From: Geobacter sp.
GTDB lineage: Bacteria; Desulfobacterota; Desulfuromonadia; Geobacterales; DSM-12255
Reading direction: 5' to 3'
Assembly: GCA_009684525.1 (NCBI GenBank)
Contig: WKKR01000001.1
Location: 62,001-126,000, forward strand
Length of the DNA: 64,000 bases
The notes under the pieces are model-generated. The model was given only the letters and a program-made list of their open reading frames with translations. It searched no databases and was not told the DNA's origin. This document shows, piece after piece, positions 19,179 to 28,885 of the stretch (positions are counted from its first letter, which is position 1; each line of letters opens with the position of its first letter). A program made the position numbers and the translations under genes.

Positions 19179-20899
19179 TGGCACAATACTTCACCCGGAA
19201 AAAACTCGGCGATCTGATGCTGGAGAGCGGTGATCTCACTGTCGACCAGTATAATTACGTCATCGACAAGTTGAAAAGCACAGGGCAGCGGTTCGGCGAG
19301 ATTTGCCTCAATGATGGTCTCATTACGGAAGAAGTTTTGGCAAAAACGCTTGCGGCCCAGTTTGCACTGGATTACATCGACCTCCAAGGTTTCAGGATTG
19401 ATGAAACCCTGCTAAACTCCTTTCCTCCCGATACAATGTATCGTTTTCACTTTGTCCCTCTGGAACAGGAGGGGGATTCTCTGGTAGTCGCCATTTCCGA
19501 CCCCACGGACGTGGTAAAGCTCGACGAGCTTGAAATCCTTCTAGATCGCCCTCTGATCATCAAGCTTGCCGCAGACTCTCAAATCTCACAGGTATTGAAA
19601 CGGGGGGAAGGGACGAGCAGGGTCCTTAAAGAGGTCTCTGAGGATTTCATGCTTCAATTGGTGACGGAGACGGAGAGAGGAGAAGAGATTCTCTCCGTGG
19701 AGAAGATCTCCGCCGATACCAGCCCAATCATCAAGTTGGTCAATTCCACAATTCTTGATGCCCTGAACCGACGAGCCAGCGACATACATATAGAAACCGC
19801 TCTGAATGGCGTCATAATCAAGTATCGCATAGACGGGGTTCTGTATAAGGCGACGGACCCCATTGATCTGCATTTCCAGGGACCAATCATCTCGCGGCTC
19901 AAAGTCATGAGCGAGCTCGATATCTCTGAACGGCGTATCCCGCAAGATGGGCGCTTCAAGGTTAAAATCAATGATAAATCCATCGATTTCCGCGTCTCCA
20001 TCATGCCGAGCGCCTTTGGCGAGGATGCGGTCATCAGGATTCTCGACAAGGAGAGCATTGCCCAGGACTTGAAAGGGCTTACCCTCGATACACTCGGGAT
20101 GGACATCCGGGAGATCAGGCGTTTCCGCAAGATGATCCGTGAGCCCTACGGGATGGTACTGGTTACCGGCCCTACCGGTTCTGGGAAAACTACGACGCTC
20201 TATGCGGCTCTGTCGGAGATTCACACGGGAGAAGAGAAGATCATCACTATCGAGGACCCGGTCGAATACCAGCTCAAGGGGATCGTACAGATCCCGGTAA
20301 ACGAGAAAAAGGGTCTTACTTTTGCGCGCGGCCTTCGTTCAATACTCCGCCATGACCCGGACAAGATTATGGTTGGCGAGATCAGAGATCCGGAAACGGC
20401 GCAGATAGCTGTTCAGTCAGCTCTTACCGGGCACCTGGTTTTTACGACAGTTCACGCCAACAATGTCTTTGACGTGCTTGGTCGTTTTATCCACATGGGT
20501 ATAGACCCCTATAATTTCGTCTCCTGCCTGAACTGTGTCATGGCCCAGAGATTGGTGCGAAAACTCTGCGTAAAATGCAAATATCCGATAACACTCACCG
20601 ACGAGGTGCTGGTGGAATCAGGGATTGATCCGGAGATGTGCCGGGTTGCAACCTTCTATGATGCACGTGGATGTGACGAATGCAATCATACCGGCTATCG
20701 GGGGCGCTCAGCAATCGTTGAACTGCTGGATCTCAATGACGAACTCAGGGAGTTGATCGTCAATAAAAGTTCAGCAATACTGCTTAAGAAGGCTGCGCGG
20801 GAAGCCGGGACCAGTTTTCTGAGAGAATCTGCTGTCGAGAAGGTCATCGCCGGAGAAACTACCTTGCGGGAAATCAACCGCGTAACCTTTGTGGAGTAG
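19178..20899 (+). CDS. gspE: Type II secretion ATPase GspE
   Basis: 573 residues with an N-terminal T2SSE_N domain, then the secretion ATPase. Walker A is [10 protein letters not shown], the Asp box is ITIEDPVEY, Walker B is DKIMVGEIRDPETAQ and the His box is GHLVFTTVHAN. The zinc-binding tetracysteine (CVKCKYP ... CDECNHTGYRGR) typical of GspE/PilB follows. It powers pseudopilus assembly from the cytoplasmic side of the inner membrane. Direct overlap with gspF and a 2-bp gap to the PilM-like gene show co-transcription. Confidence 0.96.
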   Translation: MAQYFTRKKLGDLMLESGDLTVDQYNYVIDKLKSTGQRFGEICLNDGLITEEVLAKTLAAQFALDYIDLQGFRIDETLLNSFPPDTMYRFHFVPLEQEGDSLVVAISDPTDVVKLDELEILLDRPLIIKLAADSQISQVLKRGEGTSRVLKEVSEDFMLQLVTETERGEEILSVEKISADTSPIIKLVNSTILDALNRRASDIHIETALNGVIIKYRIDGVLYKATDPIDLHFQGPIISRLKVMSELDISERRIPQDGRFKVKINDKSIDFRVSIMPSAFGEDAVIRILDKESIAQDLKGLTLDTLGMDIREIRRFRKMIREPYGMVLVTGPTGSGKTTTLYAALSEIHTGEEKIITIEDPVEYQLKGIVQIPVNEKKGLTFARGLRSILRHDPDKIMVGEIRDPETAQIAVQSALTGHLVFTTVHANNVFDVLGRFIHMGIDPYNFVSCLNCVMAQRLVRKLCVKCKYPITLTDEVLVESGIDPEMCRVATFYDARGCDECNHTGYRGRSAIVELLDLNDELRELIVNKSSAILLKKAAREAGTSFLRESAVEKVIAGETTLREINRVTFVE

Positions 20900-20901
20900 T
20901 C

Positions 20902-21828
20902 ATGTTTGCCCGAAAGTCTCTAGGCCTTGAAATATACCCTGACGGGATCCGGTTGGCACTGATTTCCGGTTCGCGGACAAAGCCAGTAGTCGAGGCCTTT
21001 GACACAGCGCCTTTGCATGCCGATACCATTCACATTTCTCTCAGAGAGGCCAATATCCTTGATCCGGGGAAGTTCGTTACAACCGTCCGCGACACGCACC
21101 TCAGGCTTCTGACAAAAACGGTCAGGACGTCTGTCTCCCTGCCTGATGCCGCAGGCAGGGTAATTCTGCTCGACCTCGATACCCGTTTCAAGAGTCGTGA
21201 CGAGGCGGGAGATATTATTCGGTGGAAATTGAAGAAAAATTTCCCCTTTGATATCAACGATGCCCATTTTGACTTTCAGCAGGTACAGGAACGTGAAACC
21301 GGAGAGATCGTCGTGCTGGTTTCCCTCATCTGCAGACAGGTTCTTGTACAGTACGAAGAGTTACTTGCTCAGGCAGGACTTGAACCAAATCATATTGATT
21401 TTACGACATTCGGTATTTATGAGCTCTTTGCCGACCGGTTTTCCCTGGACAACGACTATGGTTTCATTTGCTATTTCAATGGGGTCGTCAGTGTCCTCCT
21501 TTTTCGTGAGGGTGCACTGGAATTTTACCGCACCAAAGAACTGAGCGCTGCGACCTTCACCCCTAACCGGGTTTATCGGGAGATCAGCAGTTCCCTCCTT
21601 GTCCATCAGGACAAGCATCCCGGCGTCCCTCTGGGGAAGGTATACTGTCTCACTTCATATGATCAAGTTGAGGAATTCAAAGTTTTGGTGTCTGAAGCAA
21701 CGTCTCAGGAACCGGTGCTGTTGGATGTGGAACGCGTCCTTTCCCGTTCCGCTACCTGCAGTACGATTGATAGGAATGCGCTTTACGCCATGTCAGCAGC
21801 TTGCGGTGCAGCCTTGAGGAACCTCTGA
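20902..21828 (+). CDS. PilM/GspL-like actin-fold assembly protein
   Basis: 308 residues. The beginning (KSLGLEIYPDGIRLALISG) and the stretch IRWKLKKNFPFDINDAHFDFQ are typical of PilM-type cytoplasmic proteins that share an actin-like fold with the GspL cytoplasmic domain. No membrane segment is visible, so the split arrangement is like type IV pili (separate PilM) rather than classical GspL. It should join the ATPase to the inner-membrane subunits. The stop and the next ATG share one base (TGATG). Confidence 0.82.
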   Translation: MFARKSLGLEIYPDGIRLALISGSRTKPVVEAFDTAPLHADTIHISLREANILDPGKFVTTVRDTHLRLLTKTVRTSVSLPDAAGRVILLDLDTRFKSRDEAGDIIRWKLKKNFPFDINDAHFDFQQVQERETGEIVVLVSLICRQVLVQYEELLAQAGLEPNHIDFTTFGIYELFADRFSLDNDYGFICYFNGVVSVLLFREGALEFYRTKELSAATFTPNRVYREISSSLLVHQDKHPGVPLGKVYCLTSYDQVEEFKVLVSEATSQEPVLLDVERVLSRSATCSTIDRNALYAMSAACGAALRNL

Positions 21829-22370
21829 TGCGCCTTACGATCAATCTTTCCACCAGGACCTATATCAACCACGGCCAGTTGAATCTTGCCTTGTCCCTGG
21901 TTTTTCTGGTTCTGTTTGGAATTCTCACGCTAAATATCTTGGGGATTTCGAGTAGAGCTGGCGAAGCCAGCCGTATTTCTGGCGAACTGACTGCCATGCA
22001 GAAAAAGACTGCTGTCAGCAGTGGTCCTGCTTTCACCGAGCCGGACTACCAACGTTTGATGTCACATATTCACTTTGCCAATTCGGTTATTTCCCGCAAG
22101 ACTTTCAACTGGGTCACACTGCTTGACTATCTGGAATCGGTTGTGCCTGATGGAGTTGCAGTGACAAAGATAGAGCCTGATCCCAAGACCAAGGTTTTGA
22201 AGCTGTCTGGAGCTACGCTTTCATTTATGCGTTTGCGGCAATTGCTGGAGAATATGGAACAGTCGCAGCATTTTTCAGAAATATTCCTTCTTTCCCAGAC
22301 TGATGCCAAGGTAGGGGATGCTCAAAAGGGCATATCTTTCAATATTACCTGTCAGGTCAAGATGCAATGA
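21828..22370 (+). CDS. PilN-like inner-membrane assembly protein
   Basis: 180 residues. It opens with MRLTINLSTRTYINHG, the short cytoplasmic motif of PilN that binds PilM, followed by one membrane helix (about 15-40), a coiled coil and a small periplasmic domain. The ATG at 21828 shares one base with the previous stop; the longer frame to 21801 is not needed. In the system this would be the PilN/GspL-periplasmic equivalent. Low sequence conservation of the family limits certainty. Confidence 0.78.
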   Translation: MRLTINLSTRTYINHGQLNLALSLVFLVLFGILTLNILGISSRAGEASRISGELTAMQKKTAVSSGPAFTEPDYQRLMSHIHFANSVISRKTFNWVTLLDYLESVVPDGVAVTKIEPDPKTKVLKLSGATLSFMRLRQLLENMEQSQHFSEIFLLSQTDAKVGDAQKGISFNITCQVKMQ

Positions 22371-22921
22371 AACGAGCATATTCCGCCATAAAGGAAATCA
22401 TTCGTACCCGGCCGAAAGTCCTGATTTTCATCCTTGTCCTGGTATGTGCCGATGCGGGGCTCTTCCTCTATTCTTCCCTGTATCAGATTCCGCAACTGAC
22501 AGAGCTTCAGAATCAGTGGTTTTCCCGACGCAGAAACGTTGGGAGCTCACCTGCAGATAAAGTAACCATCTATCAGCAGGGCAAGGCGGATTTGGATGTC
22601 TGGCGCTCACGAATCGCTAATAAAAAGGATCTGGCGCGTATTGTCGGGCAGCTCTACGAACTGGCTGCGACCAATTCAGTTTCCATTGCCGGGATTACCT
22701 ACAAGCCTGAGATCGTGAAGGATGAGAACCTCATTGCCTACGGGACTGGGTTCAACGTGACGGGCAAGTATGCTGCAATCAAGAGTTTTATCGCCGATCT
22801 GGGGCATCTTCGCGAAATGGTGATTGTCGACGCCATAGCTCTCAACAATCCCAAGATGACCGAGGAGCGGGTTGACCTGAGGGTCGGACTAACGATTTAC
22901 CTGCGGCAGGAGGGGCAATGA
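22367..22921 (+). CDS. PilO/GspM-like inner-membrane assembly protein
   Basis: 184 residues with one membrane helix at about 18-38, a helical linker, and a periplasmic ferredoxin-like domain containing YELAATNSVSIAGITYKPE. This fits PilO, the partner of PilN in the alignment complex. It overlaps the previous gene by 4 bp and the next by 4 bp. The assignment comes from layout and position more than from sequence motifs. Confidence 0.75.
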   Translation: MKRAYSAIKEIIRTRPKVLIFILVLVCADAGLFLYSSLYQIPQLTELQNQWFSRRRNVGSSPADKVTIYQQGKADLDVWRSRIANKKDLARIVGQLYELAATNSVSIAGITYKPEIVKDENLIAYGTGFNVTGKYAAIKSFIADLGHLREMVIVDAIALNNPKMTEERVDLRVGLTIYLRQEGQ

Positions 22922-23562
22922 ATCGGAAAAAGGCTCTCCTCGCCATTTTGTTACTGCTTTTTGTTGTCGCTGCTGCCTCCAGCTATTTCCGGATGCCTCG
23001 GCAGAAAACCGTATCGAGCCTCACCTTTACTCCCGGTAAGCCGGCTGCACCACGGAAGTCTGCGCCCAATCTGCAAGACGTTGCAAGTGGTGATAACCGT
23101 TTGCGTCTGGATCTCCTTGACCAGGAGTCTGCTCGTTTTGCAGGATACAAACGCAACCTGTTCAGGCCGGTGTTCCACGAAGAGCAGAAGATAATACCGT
23201 TGCCGCCGCCCCCTCCACCTGTGAAGCCGATCGTACCTGTCGTGAAACCGCTACCTCAACCACCGCCACAACTGGCGGAACCGACACCGGTGCAACGGGA
23301 TATGGCAAATTTTACCTTTCTCGGTTTTCTGAAAAAGGGGAACAGTAAGACGATTTTCCTTTCCAGTAATAAAGAGATATTCCTGGCTCACAAGGGCGAT
23401 CGTCTGATGGGTAAGTATGAAGTTACCAGTATCACCGATGAGGCTATGGTAATAACCTCGCTTACAGGTGGTGAGATGGTCATCCCGTTGGTGGAGAATA
23501 AGCCACTGAGTGCCCCATCACAGATGAAGCCACCGTTTCCTGGTTTTCCGGGCAAACAGTAG
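22918..23562 (+). CDS. PilP/GspC-like protein with proline-rich linker
   Basis: 214 residues: one N-terminal membrane helix (about 5-22), a stretch ending in FAGYKRNLFRPVF, a proline-rich linker (PLPPPPPPVKP and following), then a beta-rich domain (FTFLGFLKKGNSKTIFLSSNKEIFLAHKGD). This layout matches the homology-region domain of GspC or PilP, which connects the inner-membrane complex to the secretin. The secretin gene is next, 77 bp downstream. Confidence 0.75.
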   Translation: MNRKKALLAILLLLFVVAAASSYFRMPRQKTVSSLTFTPGKPAAPRKSAPNLQDVASGDNRLRLDLLDQESARFAGYKRNLFRPVFHEEQKIIPLPPPPPPVKPIVPVVKPLPQPPPQLAEPTPVQRDMANFTFLGFLKKGNSKTIFLSSNKEIFLAHKGDRLMGKYEVTSITDEAMVITSLTGGEMVIPLVENKPLSAPSQMKPPFPGFPGKQ

Positions 23563-23639
23563 TCTTTCTCTGGAAGTGACAATACAAGAGCCGCACCTGC
23601 TTTGTGCATGTCAGGTTTTCATGTAAGGAGAACTACTCG

Positions 23640-26249
23640 ATGCAACTTTTGCGTACAACGTACATACATCTGGTACTCATTGCGCTCATCGTTACCATTT
23701 CCGGTTGCGCCGGGGCAGGTCGGACCGCCTTCAGCAAAGGTGAAGCGTTTGAGGCTGAAGGAAAGCTCGATGAGGCTGTTGTCCAATTCGCTTCGGCTGC
23801 ATCCGAAAACCCTGAGGTTGGCGAGTACCGGATGCGGTTTCTCAAGGCCGGGGAAAAGGCCGCCCAGGTCCATCTGAAGAAGGGGGATGCATTCCTGGCC
23901 GCAGAACGGTACGATGCGGCTTTGAGTGAGTTCCAGACATCTGTTGCCCTGGATTCCTCTCTGGACCGCGCCAAACAGCAGAGTGAACTGGTGTTAAAAC
24001 TCAGGAATTCGCTGGTTTACCTGAAGGAAGGTGAAGAGCTTGAGAAGAGCCGCAAGCCCCGTGAGGCGTTGAACTCCTATCAGCAGGCCCTTCAGTTCAA
24101 CCCGGATAACGAAAAGGCAAAGGAAGCTATTGAGCGCCTGCTGAAAAGCCGTAAATCAAAACTCGACGGTTCGGAATTGAATCTGAAATCTACCAAGCCG
24201 ATCACCCTCAAGTTCAAGGATGCCAAACTCAAAGACGTTTTTAATATTATTACCCAGCTGTCAGGGATCAACTTTGTCTTTGATGATGGAATCAAGGACA
24301 GCAATGTCAGTATTTACCTGGAAAACGCATCTTTTCAGCAGGTACTTGATGTCATCACCGGCATGCAAAAGCTGAGCAAGAAGATTTTGAACGAAACGAC
24401 GATCATTCTCTATCCGAGGACACCGGAAAAACAGAAACAGTATGAAGACCTCATGGTTCAGACCTTTTACCTGAACAAACTCGATGCCAAGAAGGCCGTG
24501 AACCTGATCCGGACCATGCTGCAGGTGAAAAAGATTTATGTGAACGAAGAGATGAATGCCCTGGTTATCCGAGATGTTCCCGAGGTGATCGAGGTAGCGA
24601 GAAAGATTATCGAGGCCAACGATGTTCCCGATGCCGAGGTCCTCCTTGAGGTTGAAGTCATTGAAGTATCAAAGAAGAATGCAGAGAGTCTCGGCTTGGT
24701 GCTGAGCAAATACGCCCTCTCCACGAATGCCTTGACCCCAGGGGGGCAATTCTTTTCCGATGTGTTGACAAATTCCACATCAACCAGTACCGACTCGACG
24801 ACAACGAATACCGTTACTGCGTCCAACCTTCTACAGGTCTTTAACTGGCGCAAGTTCCAAGGGTACGTCACGGTACCGAATGCGACGTTCAATTTCGGTA
24901 AAACCCTTTCCAACGCGGAAACCCTGGCATCACCCAAGATCAGGGTCAAGAACAGAGAGAAAGCGAAATTCAACGTCGGGACGAGGGTGCCGATTACGAC
25001 CACCTCTTCGCCCACTGGTGGCGGGGTCAGTGTCAACGTCCAGTACGTGGATGTCGGCGTCAAGGTCAATGCTGAACCGACCATCCAGCTCAACAACGAC
25101 GTTAATATGAAATTGAGCCTCGAAGTGAGTTCAATCCTCTCAAGGGAAAAGATTGGCGACTCTACCTCATTGACCACCGTGGTCACCATCGGTACCCGTA
25201 ACCTTGACACGGTTCTCAGTCTGAAAGATGGCGAAACGAGCGTTATCGGAGGCCTGATACAGGATGCCAAGACGAACTCGAAGCAGAAGGTTTCTGTCCT
25301 GGGTGATATCCCTCTTATCGGGGCGCTCTTTTCGGGTAAGGACGATTCCAACGACAAGTCTGAACTGATCCTGGCCATCACACCACGGATCGTTCGTTCG
25401 CTGACCGTGCCTGAAGGAGATGCTGCGATCTTCTGGTCGGGCCGTGAAGATGAACCCACGGTACATCGGCCATATTCTTCCTTTGAGCAAGAGCCCGAGT
25501 TCGCGGCACCTGCCGCTACACCAGCATTTGCTCCTCAACCCGCTGCAGCACCTGCGTCTGCCCCTGCCGCTATACCGCAACCTTCCGTTGCGCCGCTGGC
25601 GTCGCCTGCACCTGTCACTGCTGCTTCTCCTTTGCCTACGCCCCTTGCACCGGCTTCTTCTGCGGCAGCGTCGACCGGTGTCACCGCTGCTGCAACACCG
25701 GCTGTTACCGCTAGCCCGACCGCCCAACCGGCTGTTGTTGCCCCGATCATCCCGGTTGTCCCGTCACAGTCGACGGACACGCCATCCCAGGCCGCAGTCA
25801 AGGCTGCCGATGCACCCCTGCCGCAAACGAAACCGGCGCGGCTGTCTGTCACCATCGGTGCGCCGTCGACGGTAAAGGTAAAAGATCAATTTATCGTTGA
25901 AATCAAGGCAGCCGATGTGGTCGGTCTGCAGAATGCCCCGTTCATTCTTGCCTATGACCCGATATTTGTGGAATATGTCGGAGCGGCAGAGGGGAATCTG
26001 CTCAGGCAGGACGGTAAGGCGGTGACATTCAGGGTCACCGATGACAAGAACACAGGCCAGGTAACCTTTGCCCTGAACCGTCCGGCAGATTCCGGAGGTG
26101 TCAACGGCAGTGGAACTCTTGCAACGGTCACATTCCGGGCCAGGAACCAGGGGCCGGCCAGTTTCGGCCTCATGGCGATCAATTTTACCGGCCAGGGTGG
26201 GAAGCAATACGATGTTCTCCCCTACAATTCTGTAGTTGAAGTGAAATAA
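23640..26249 (+). CDS. Secretin lipoprotein with N-terminal TPRs and C-terminal cohesin domain
   Basis: 869 residues from the ATG at 23640 (AAGGAG 9 nt upstream). A lipobox ending in ISGC places the lipidated Cys at 23. Residues about 30-165 are TPR-like repeats, followed by an STN/N0 domain (ITLKFKDAKLKDVFNIITQLSG), N domains and the secretin core with the signature SLKDGETSVIGGLIQ and SVLGDIPLIGALFSG. An Ala/Pro-rich linker (about 610-730) leads to a cohesin-type domain (about 732-869; SVTIGAPSTVKVKDQFIVEIKAADV). It is expected to form the outer-membrane channel. TPR, secretin and cohesin in one chain is unusual compared with standard GspD; it resembles the PulQ-type secretin of Geobacter. 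Confidence 0.92.
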   Translation: MQLLRTTYIHLVLIALIVTISGCAGAGRTAFSKGEAFEAEGKLDEAVVQFASAASENPEVGEYRMRFLKAGEKAAQVHLKKGDAFLAAERYDAALSEFQTSVALDSSLDRAKQQSELVLKLRNSLVYLKEGEELEKSRKPREALNSYQQALQFNPDNEKAKEAIERLLKSRKSKLDGSELNLKSTKPITLKFKDAKLKDVFNIITQLSGINFVFDDGIKDSNVSIYLENASFQQVLDVITGMQKLSKKILNETTIILYPRTPEKQKQYEDLMVQTFYLNKLDAKKAVNLIRTMLQVKKIYVNEEMNALVIRDVPEVIEVARKIIEANDVPDAEVLLEVEVIEVSKKNAESLGLVLSKYALSTNALTPGGQFFSDVLTNSTSTSTDSTTTNTVTASNLLQVFNWRKFQGYVTVPNATFNFGKTLSNAETLASPKIRVKNREKAKFNVGTRVPITTTSSPTGGGVSVNVQYVDVGVKVNAEPTIQLNNDVNMKLSLEVSSILSREKIGDSTSLTTVVTIGTRNLDTVLSLKDGETSVIGGLIQDAKTNSKQKVSVLGDIPLIGALFSGKDDSNDKSELILAITPRIVRSLTVPEGDAAIFWSGREDEPTVHRPYSSFEQEPEFAAPAATPAFAPQPAAAPASAPAAIPQPSVAPLASPAPVTAASPLPTPLAPASSAAASTGVTAAATPAVTASPTAQPAVVAPIIPVVPSQSTDTPSQAAVKAADAPLPQTKPARLSVTIGAPSTVKVKDQFIVEIKAADVVGLQNAPFILAYDPIFVEYVGAAEGNLLRQDGKAVTFRVTDDKNTGQVTFALNRPADSGGVNGSGTLATVTFRARNQGPASFGLMAINFTGQGGKQYDVLPYNSVVEVK

Positions 26250-26250
26250 T

Positions 26251-26772
26251 GTGACCAGAGGCATGATGGGATCAGGGAACATTCTGCGCGGAGTCCGCGG
26301 GGTAAGCCTTATCGAGTTGATAGTCACTCTGGCAATCCTCGGGATACTTTCCGCCCTTATCATTCCATCCATCCAGATGACCGGCAAACGGCTCAGAGAA
26401 ATAGAGCTGCGGCGCAATCTGAGAACGATACGGCTGGCCATCGATGATTATAAAAAAGCATATGACAAGGCTGTAACCGATAAAAAGATATCTGATGTGG
26501 TTAACAAGTCAGGATATCCTAAGGATCTGAAGCTGTTGGTGGAAGGAGAAGATTTCGGTGTGCCGGGTGGTATGAAGAAGAAATTTCTGCGCAGGATACC
26601 AATAGACCCGTTCAACCCTCCAAAGCCCGGAGAGGAGCCACAATGGGGTATTCGCGCCTATAAGGACGAACCGGACAGTAAATCCTCGTCAACCGAAGCT
26701 GAGGATGTCTACGATGTCTATTCATTGAGTGAGGAAACAGCCATTGACGGGACCAAATACAAGGACTGGTAA
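26251..26772 (+). CDS. Type II secretion pseudopilin (OxpG-like)
   Basis: About 173 residues. The class III signal sequence is ...GVRG followed by VSLIELIVTLAILGILSALIIPSI, with the conserved Glu at +5 of the mature protein; the usual Phe at +1 is Val. The remainder is a GspG-like globular part ending in YDVYSLSEETAIDGTKYKDW, which recalls the major-pseudopilin calcium site region. The start is uncertain between GTG 26251 and ATG 26263 or 26266. It follows the secretin stop by 1 bp. The position suggests the pseudopilin called OxpG in Geobacter, but that name is not proved here. Confidence 0.86.
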   Translation: MTRGMMGSGNILRGVRGVSLIELIVTLAILGILSALIIPSIQMTGKRLREIELRRNLRTIRLAIDDYKKAYDKAVTDKKISDVVNKSGYPKDLKLLVEGEDFGVPGGMKKKFLRRIPIDPFNPPKPGEEPQWGIRAYKDEPDSKSSSTEAEDVYDVYSLSEETAIDGTKYKDW

Positions 26773-26778
26773 GCAGGA

Positions 26779-27186
26779 ATGAGAGTAGTCAGGCTGTTGA
26801 AACATGCCAGGGGGTTTACCCTGATCGAGCTGATGATCGTTGTGAGCATCATTGGCATCCTTGCGGCAATCGCGGTGCCTAACTACAAATGGGGGATTAT
26901 CCGCGCCAAGGAAGCTGTCCTGCGTGAAAATCTCTACAACATGCGGACAACCATCGATCAGTATTATGCCGATCAGGGGCGTTATCCCGACTCGTTACAG
27001 GAGATGGTGGACAAAAAATACCTGCGCGGTCTTCCCAAAGATCCCTTTACCGACAAAACCGATACATGGATTGTCCTTCCTCCCCCTCAGCCTACTGATG
27101 GCAGCAAGGTGGAGGGATCGGTCTACGATGTCCACAGTGGTTCCGATCTGATCGGTTCCAATGCCACGCCCTATAATGAGTGGTAA
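26779..27186 (+). CDS. Type II secretion major pseudopilin GspG-like
   Basis: 135 residues with a perfect prepilin signal: ARG then [22 protein letters not shown]. The globular domain holds [27 protein letters not shown] and ends with [21 protein letters not shown], the normal layout of GspG. It begins 6 bp after the previous pseudopilin. No GspH-K or prepilin peptidase gene follows, so the operon either uses peptidase encoded elsewhere (pilD) or works with a reduced set. Confidence 0.92.
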   Translation: MRVVRLLKHARGFTLIELMIVVSIIGILAAIAVPNYKWGIIRAKEAVLRENLYNMRTTIDQYYADQGRYPDSLQEMVDKKYLRGLPKDPFTDKTDTWIVLPPPQPTDGSKVEGSVYDVHSGSDLIGSNATPYNEW

Positions 27187-27280
27187 AGGGCCTCTCTGTC
27201 CTGATGAACTTCCCCGTAACCAATTCTGCTTTATCTGATGGTCGAAATCAGAATGCAGTCGACTGCTGAGAGGCAATGAG

Positions 27281-27952
27281 ATGATTCAGTTGCATAACGT
27301 ATCCGTTTCCTATCAGGGGGATGTTGCTGCGCTCGGAGGGATCAGTCTCCATGTTCGCAAAGGAGAATTCCTCTTCATAACCGGAGCTTCGGGAGCGGGA
27401 AAGTCGACCCTGTTGAGACTCATTTTTGCAGCGGTGCAACCGACGAGCGGGCAGATACTGATAGACGGCCAGAACCTCACCCGCATGGGTCGAACGCAAA
27501 TCGCCATGCTCCGTCGCTCCATTGGGGTGGTATTCCAGGATTTCAAGTTGTTGCCAAATCGTACGGTGTTCGAAAACGTCGCCATCACTCTCGAAGTCCT
27601 CGGATGGGGGCAAAAGGACATTGGTCGTAAGGTTTTCCATGTTTTGAAAAGGATGGGGCTTGAGCATAAGCTGCAGTCGAACCCCTTGAGGCTCTCCGGA
27701 GGGGAGCAGCAGCGAGTGGCCCTGGCACGGGCACTGGTCAACGATCCCAAGATTCTTCTTGCCGATGAGCCGACAGGGAATCTTGACGACACGAACAGGG
27801 AACAGATACTGGATATTTTCAGGGAAGCAAATATCAAGGGAACAACGCTGCTGGTCGCTACCCATGATCGACGTCTTCTGGACAATTGCCATAAAGACTT
27901 CGTAGTCCTGGAAAAGGGCAGAATCGTGGAGGACTCTCGTGAGCAGCACTAA
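27281..27952 (+). CDS. ftsE: Cell division ATP-binding protein FtsE
   Basis: 223 residues, typical of FtsE. The ABC motifs are complete: Walker A GASGAGKST, Q-loop VVFQDFKLL, signature LSGGEQQRVALARAL, Walker B ILLADEPTGNLD and the H-loop ATHD. FtsE binds FtsX at the septum and drives periplasmic hydrolase activation instead of transport. GAGG lies 8 nt before ATG 27281. The neighbours FtsX and the EnvC-like protein confirm the assignment. Confidence 0.97.
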   Translation: MIQLHNVSVSYQGDVAALGGISLHVRKGEFLFITGASGAGKSTLLRLIFAAVQPTSGQILIDGQNLTRMGRTQIAMLRRSIGVVFQDFKLLPNRTVFENVAITLEVLGWGQKDIGRKVFHVLKRMGLEHKLQSNPLRLSGGEQQRVALARALVNDPKILLADEPTGNLDDTNREQILDIFREANIKGTTLLVATHDRRLLDNCHKDFVVLEKGRIVEDSREQH

Positions 27953-28883
27953 ACATGCAGCCAGGCCTCGGCTGACCAACGAGGGGTTCTTTGGCAGATT
28001 CCGTTATTTCTGGGGGCGGGCTTTTCTCAATATCCGTCAAAATCCCTTCATCAGTCTGGTCACCGTAGTAACCATCTCTCTGTCACTGCTTATCCTCTCC
28101 CTGTTTCTGCTGGTGCTCGTGAATCTCGAAGGGGCTGCACAGGAGTGGAGCCGGCAGGTCCAGGTTACCGTCTATCTCGATAAAGAGCCGACTGCAGACG
28201 AGCTTTCTGTTTTACGTACGAAGATTCTTGCCTTGCCGGGTGCTGAGACTATCCGATATATCTCCAAGGATGAGGCGTTCAAGCGCTTCCGTGCCCGGTT
28301 GAAAGGGCAGGAGTCGCTTCTGGAAGGGGTTGTGCCGGATGTGCTGCCGGCGTCGCTGGAAATTACCTTGAAGCGCGCCAGCAGGAACAGCGACGATGTT
28401 GAACTCTTTGTCGGGAAGTTGAAAAAGGTCCCTGGCGTTGGTGAGGTCCAATATGGCGAAGAATGGGTCCGCCGGCTGACCACCTTCATGCAGTTCGCTC
28501 GGCTGGTTGTGACACTGCTCGGTGGTTTCCTTTTGATCGCGGTCCTGTTCATTGTGTCCAACACCATCAAGCTGACCATCTATTCCCGTCGCGACGAATT
28601 GGAGCTTCTGAGCCTTGTTGGCGCAACCCGGTTTTTTATCAAGGCACCTTTTCTCATAGAAGGCATCATGCAGGGGCTTGCCGGTGCCTGCACGGCTTTG
28701 CTTCTTCTTGGGGCTTGTTATTACGGCCTGCTCTACAATGCAGGCGACTTCCTCAGTTTCGGCCCTACTTCTGCCGGTCTGACCTTCCTCCCGCCTTCCT
28801 ACCTGGTAGGGATACTGTTTCTCGGAATTTTTCTCGGTTTCCTCGGTAGCCTGACATCGCTCAAGCGGTTCATAACATTCTAG
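27939..28883 (+). CDS. ftsX: Cell division protein FtsX
   Basis: 314 residues with four membrane helices (about 40-65, 185-210, 235-258, 285-308) and the large periplasmic loop between helices 1 and 2, which in FtsX contacts the hydrolase activator. The GTG start at 27939 has GGAGG 7 nt upstream and overlaps ftsE by 14 bp. The stop is 2 bp before the EnvC-like gene, so ftsE-ftsX-envC form one unit. Confidence 0.95.
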   Translation: MSSTKHAARPRLTNEGFFGRFRYFWGRAFLNIRQNPFISLVTVVTISLSLLILSLFLLVLVNLEGAAQEWSRQVQVTVYLDKEPTADELSVLRTKILALPGAETIRYISKDEAFKRFRARLKGQESLLEGVVPDVLPASLEITLKRASRNSDDVELFVGKLKKVPGVGEVQYGEEWVRRLTTFMQFARLVVTLLGGFLLIAVLFIVSNTIKLTIYSRRDELELLSLVGATRFFIKAPFLIEGIMQGLAGACTALLLLGACYYGLLYNAGDFLSFGPTSAGLTFLPPSYLVGILFLGIFLGFLGSLTSLKRFITF

Positions 28884-28885
28884 CC

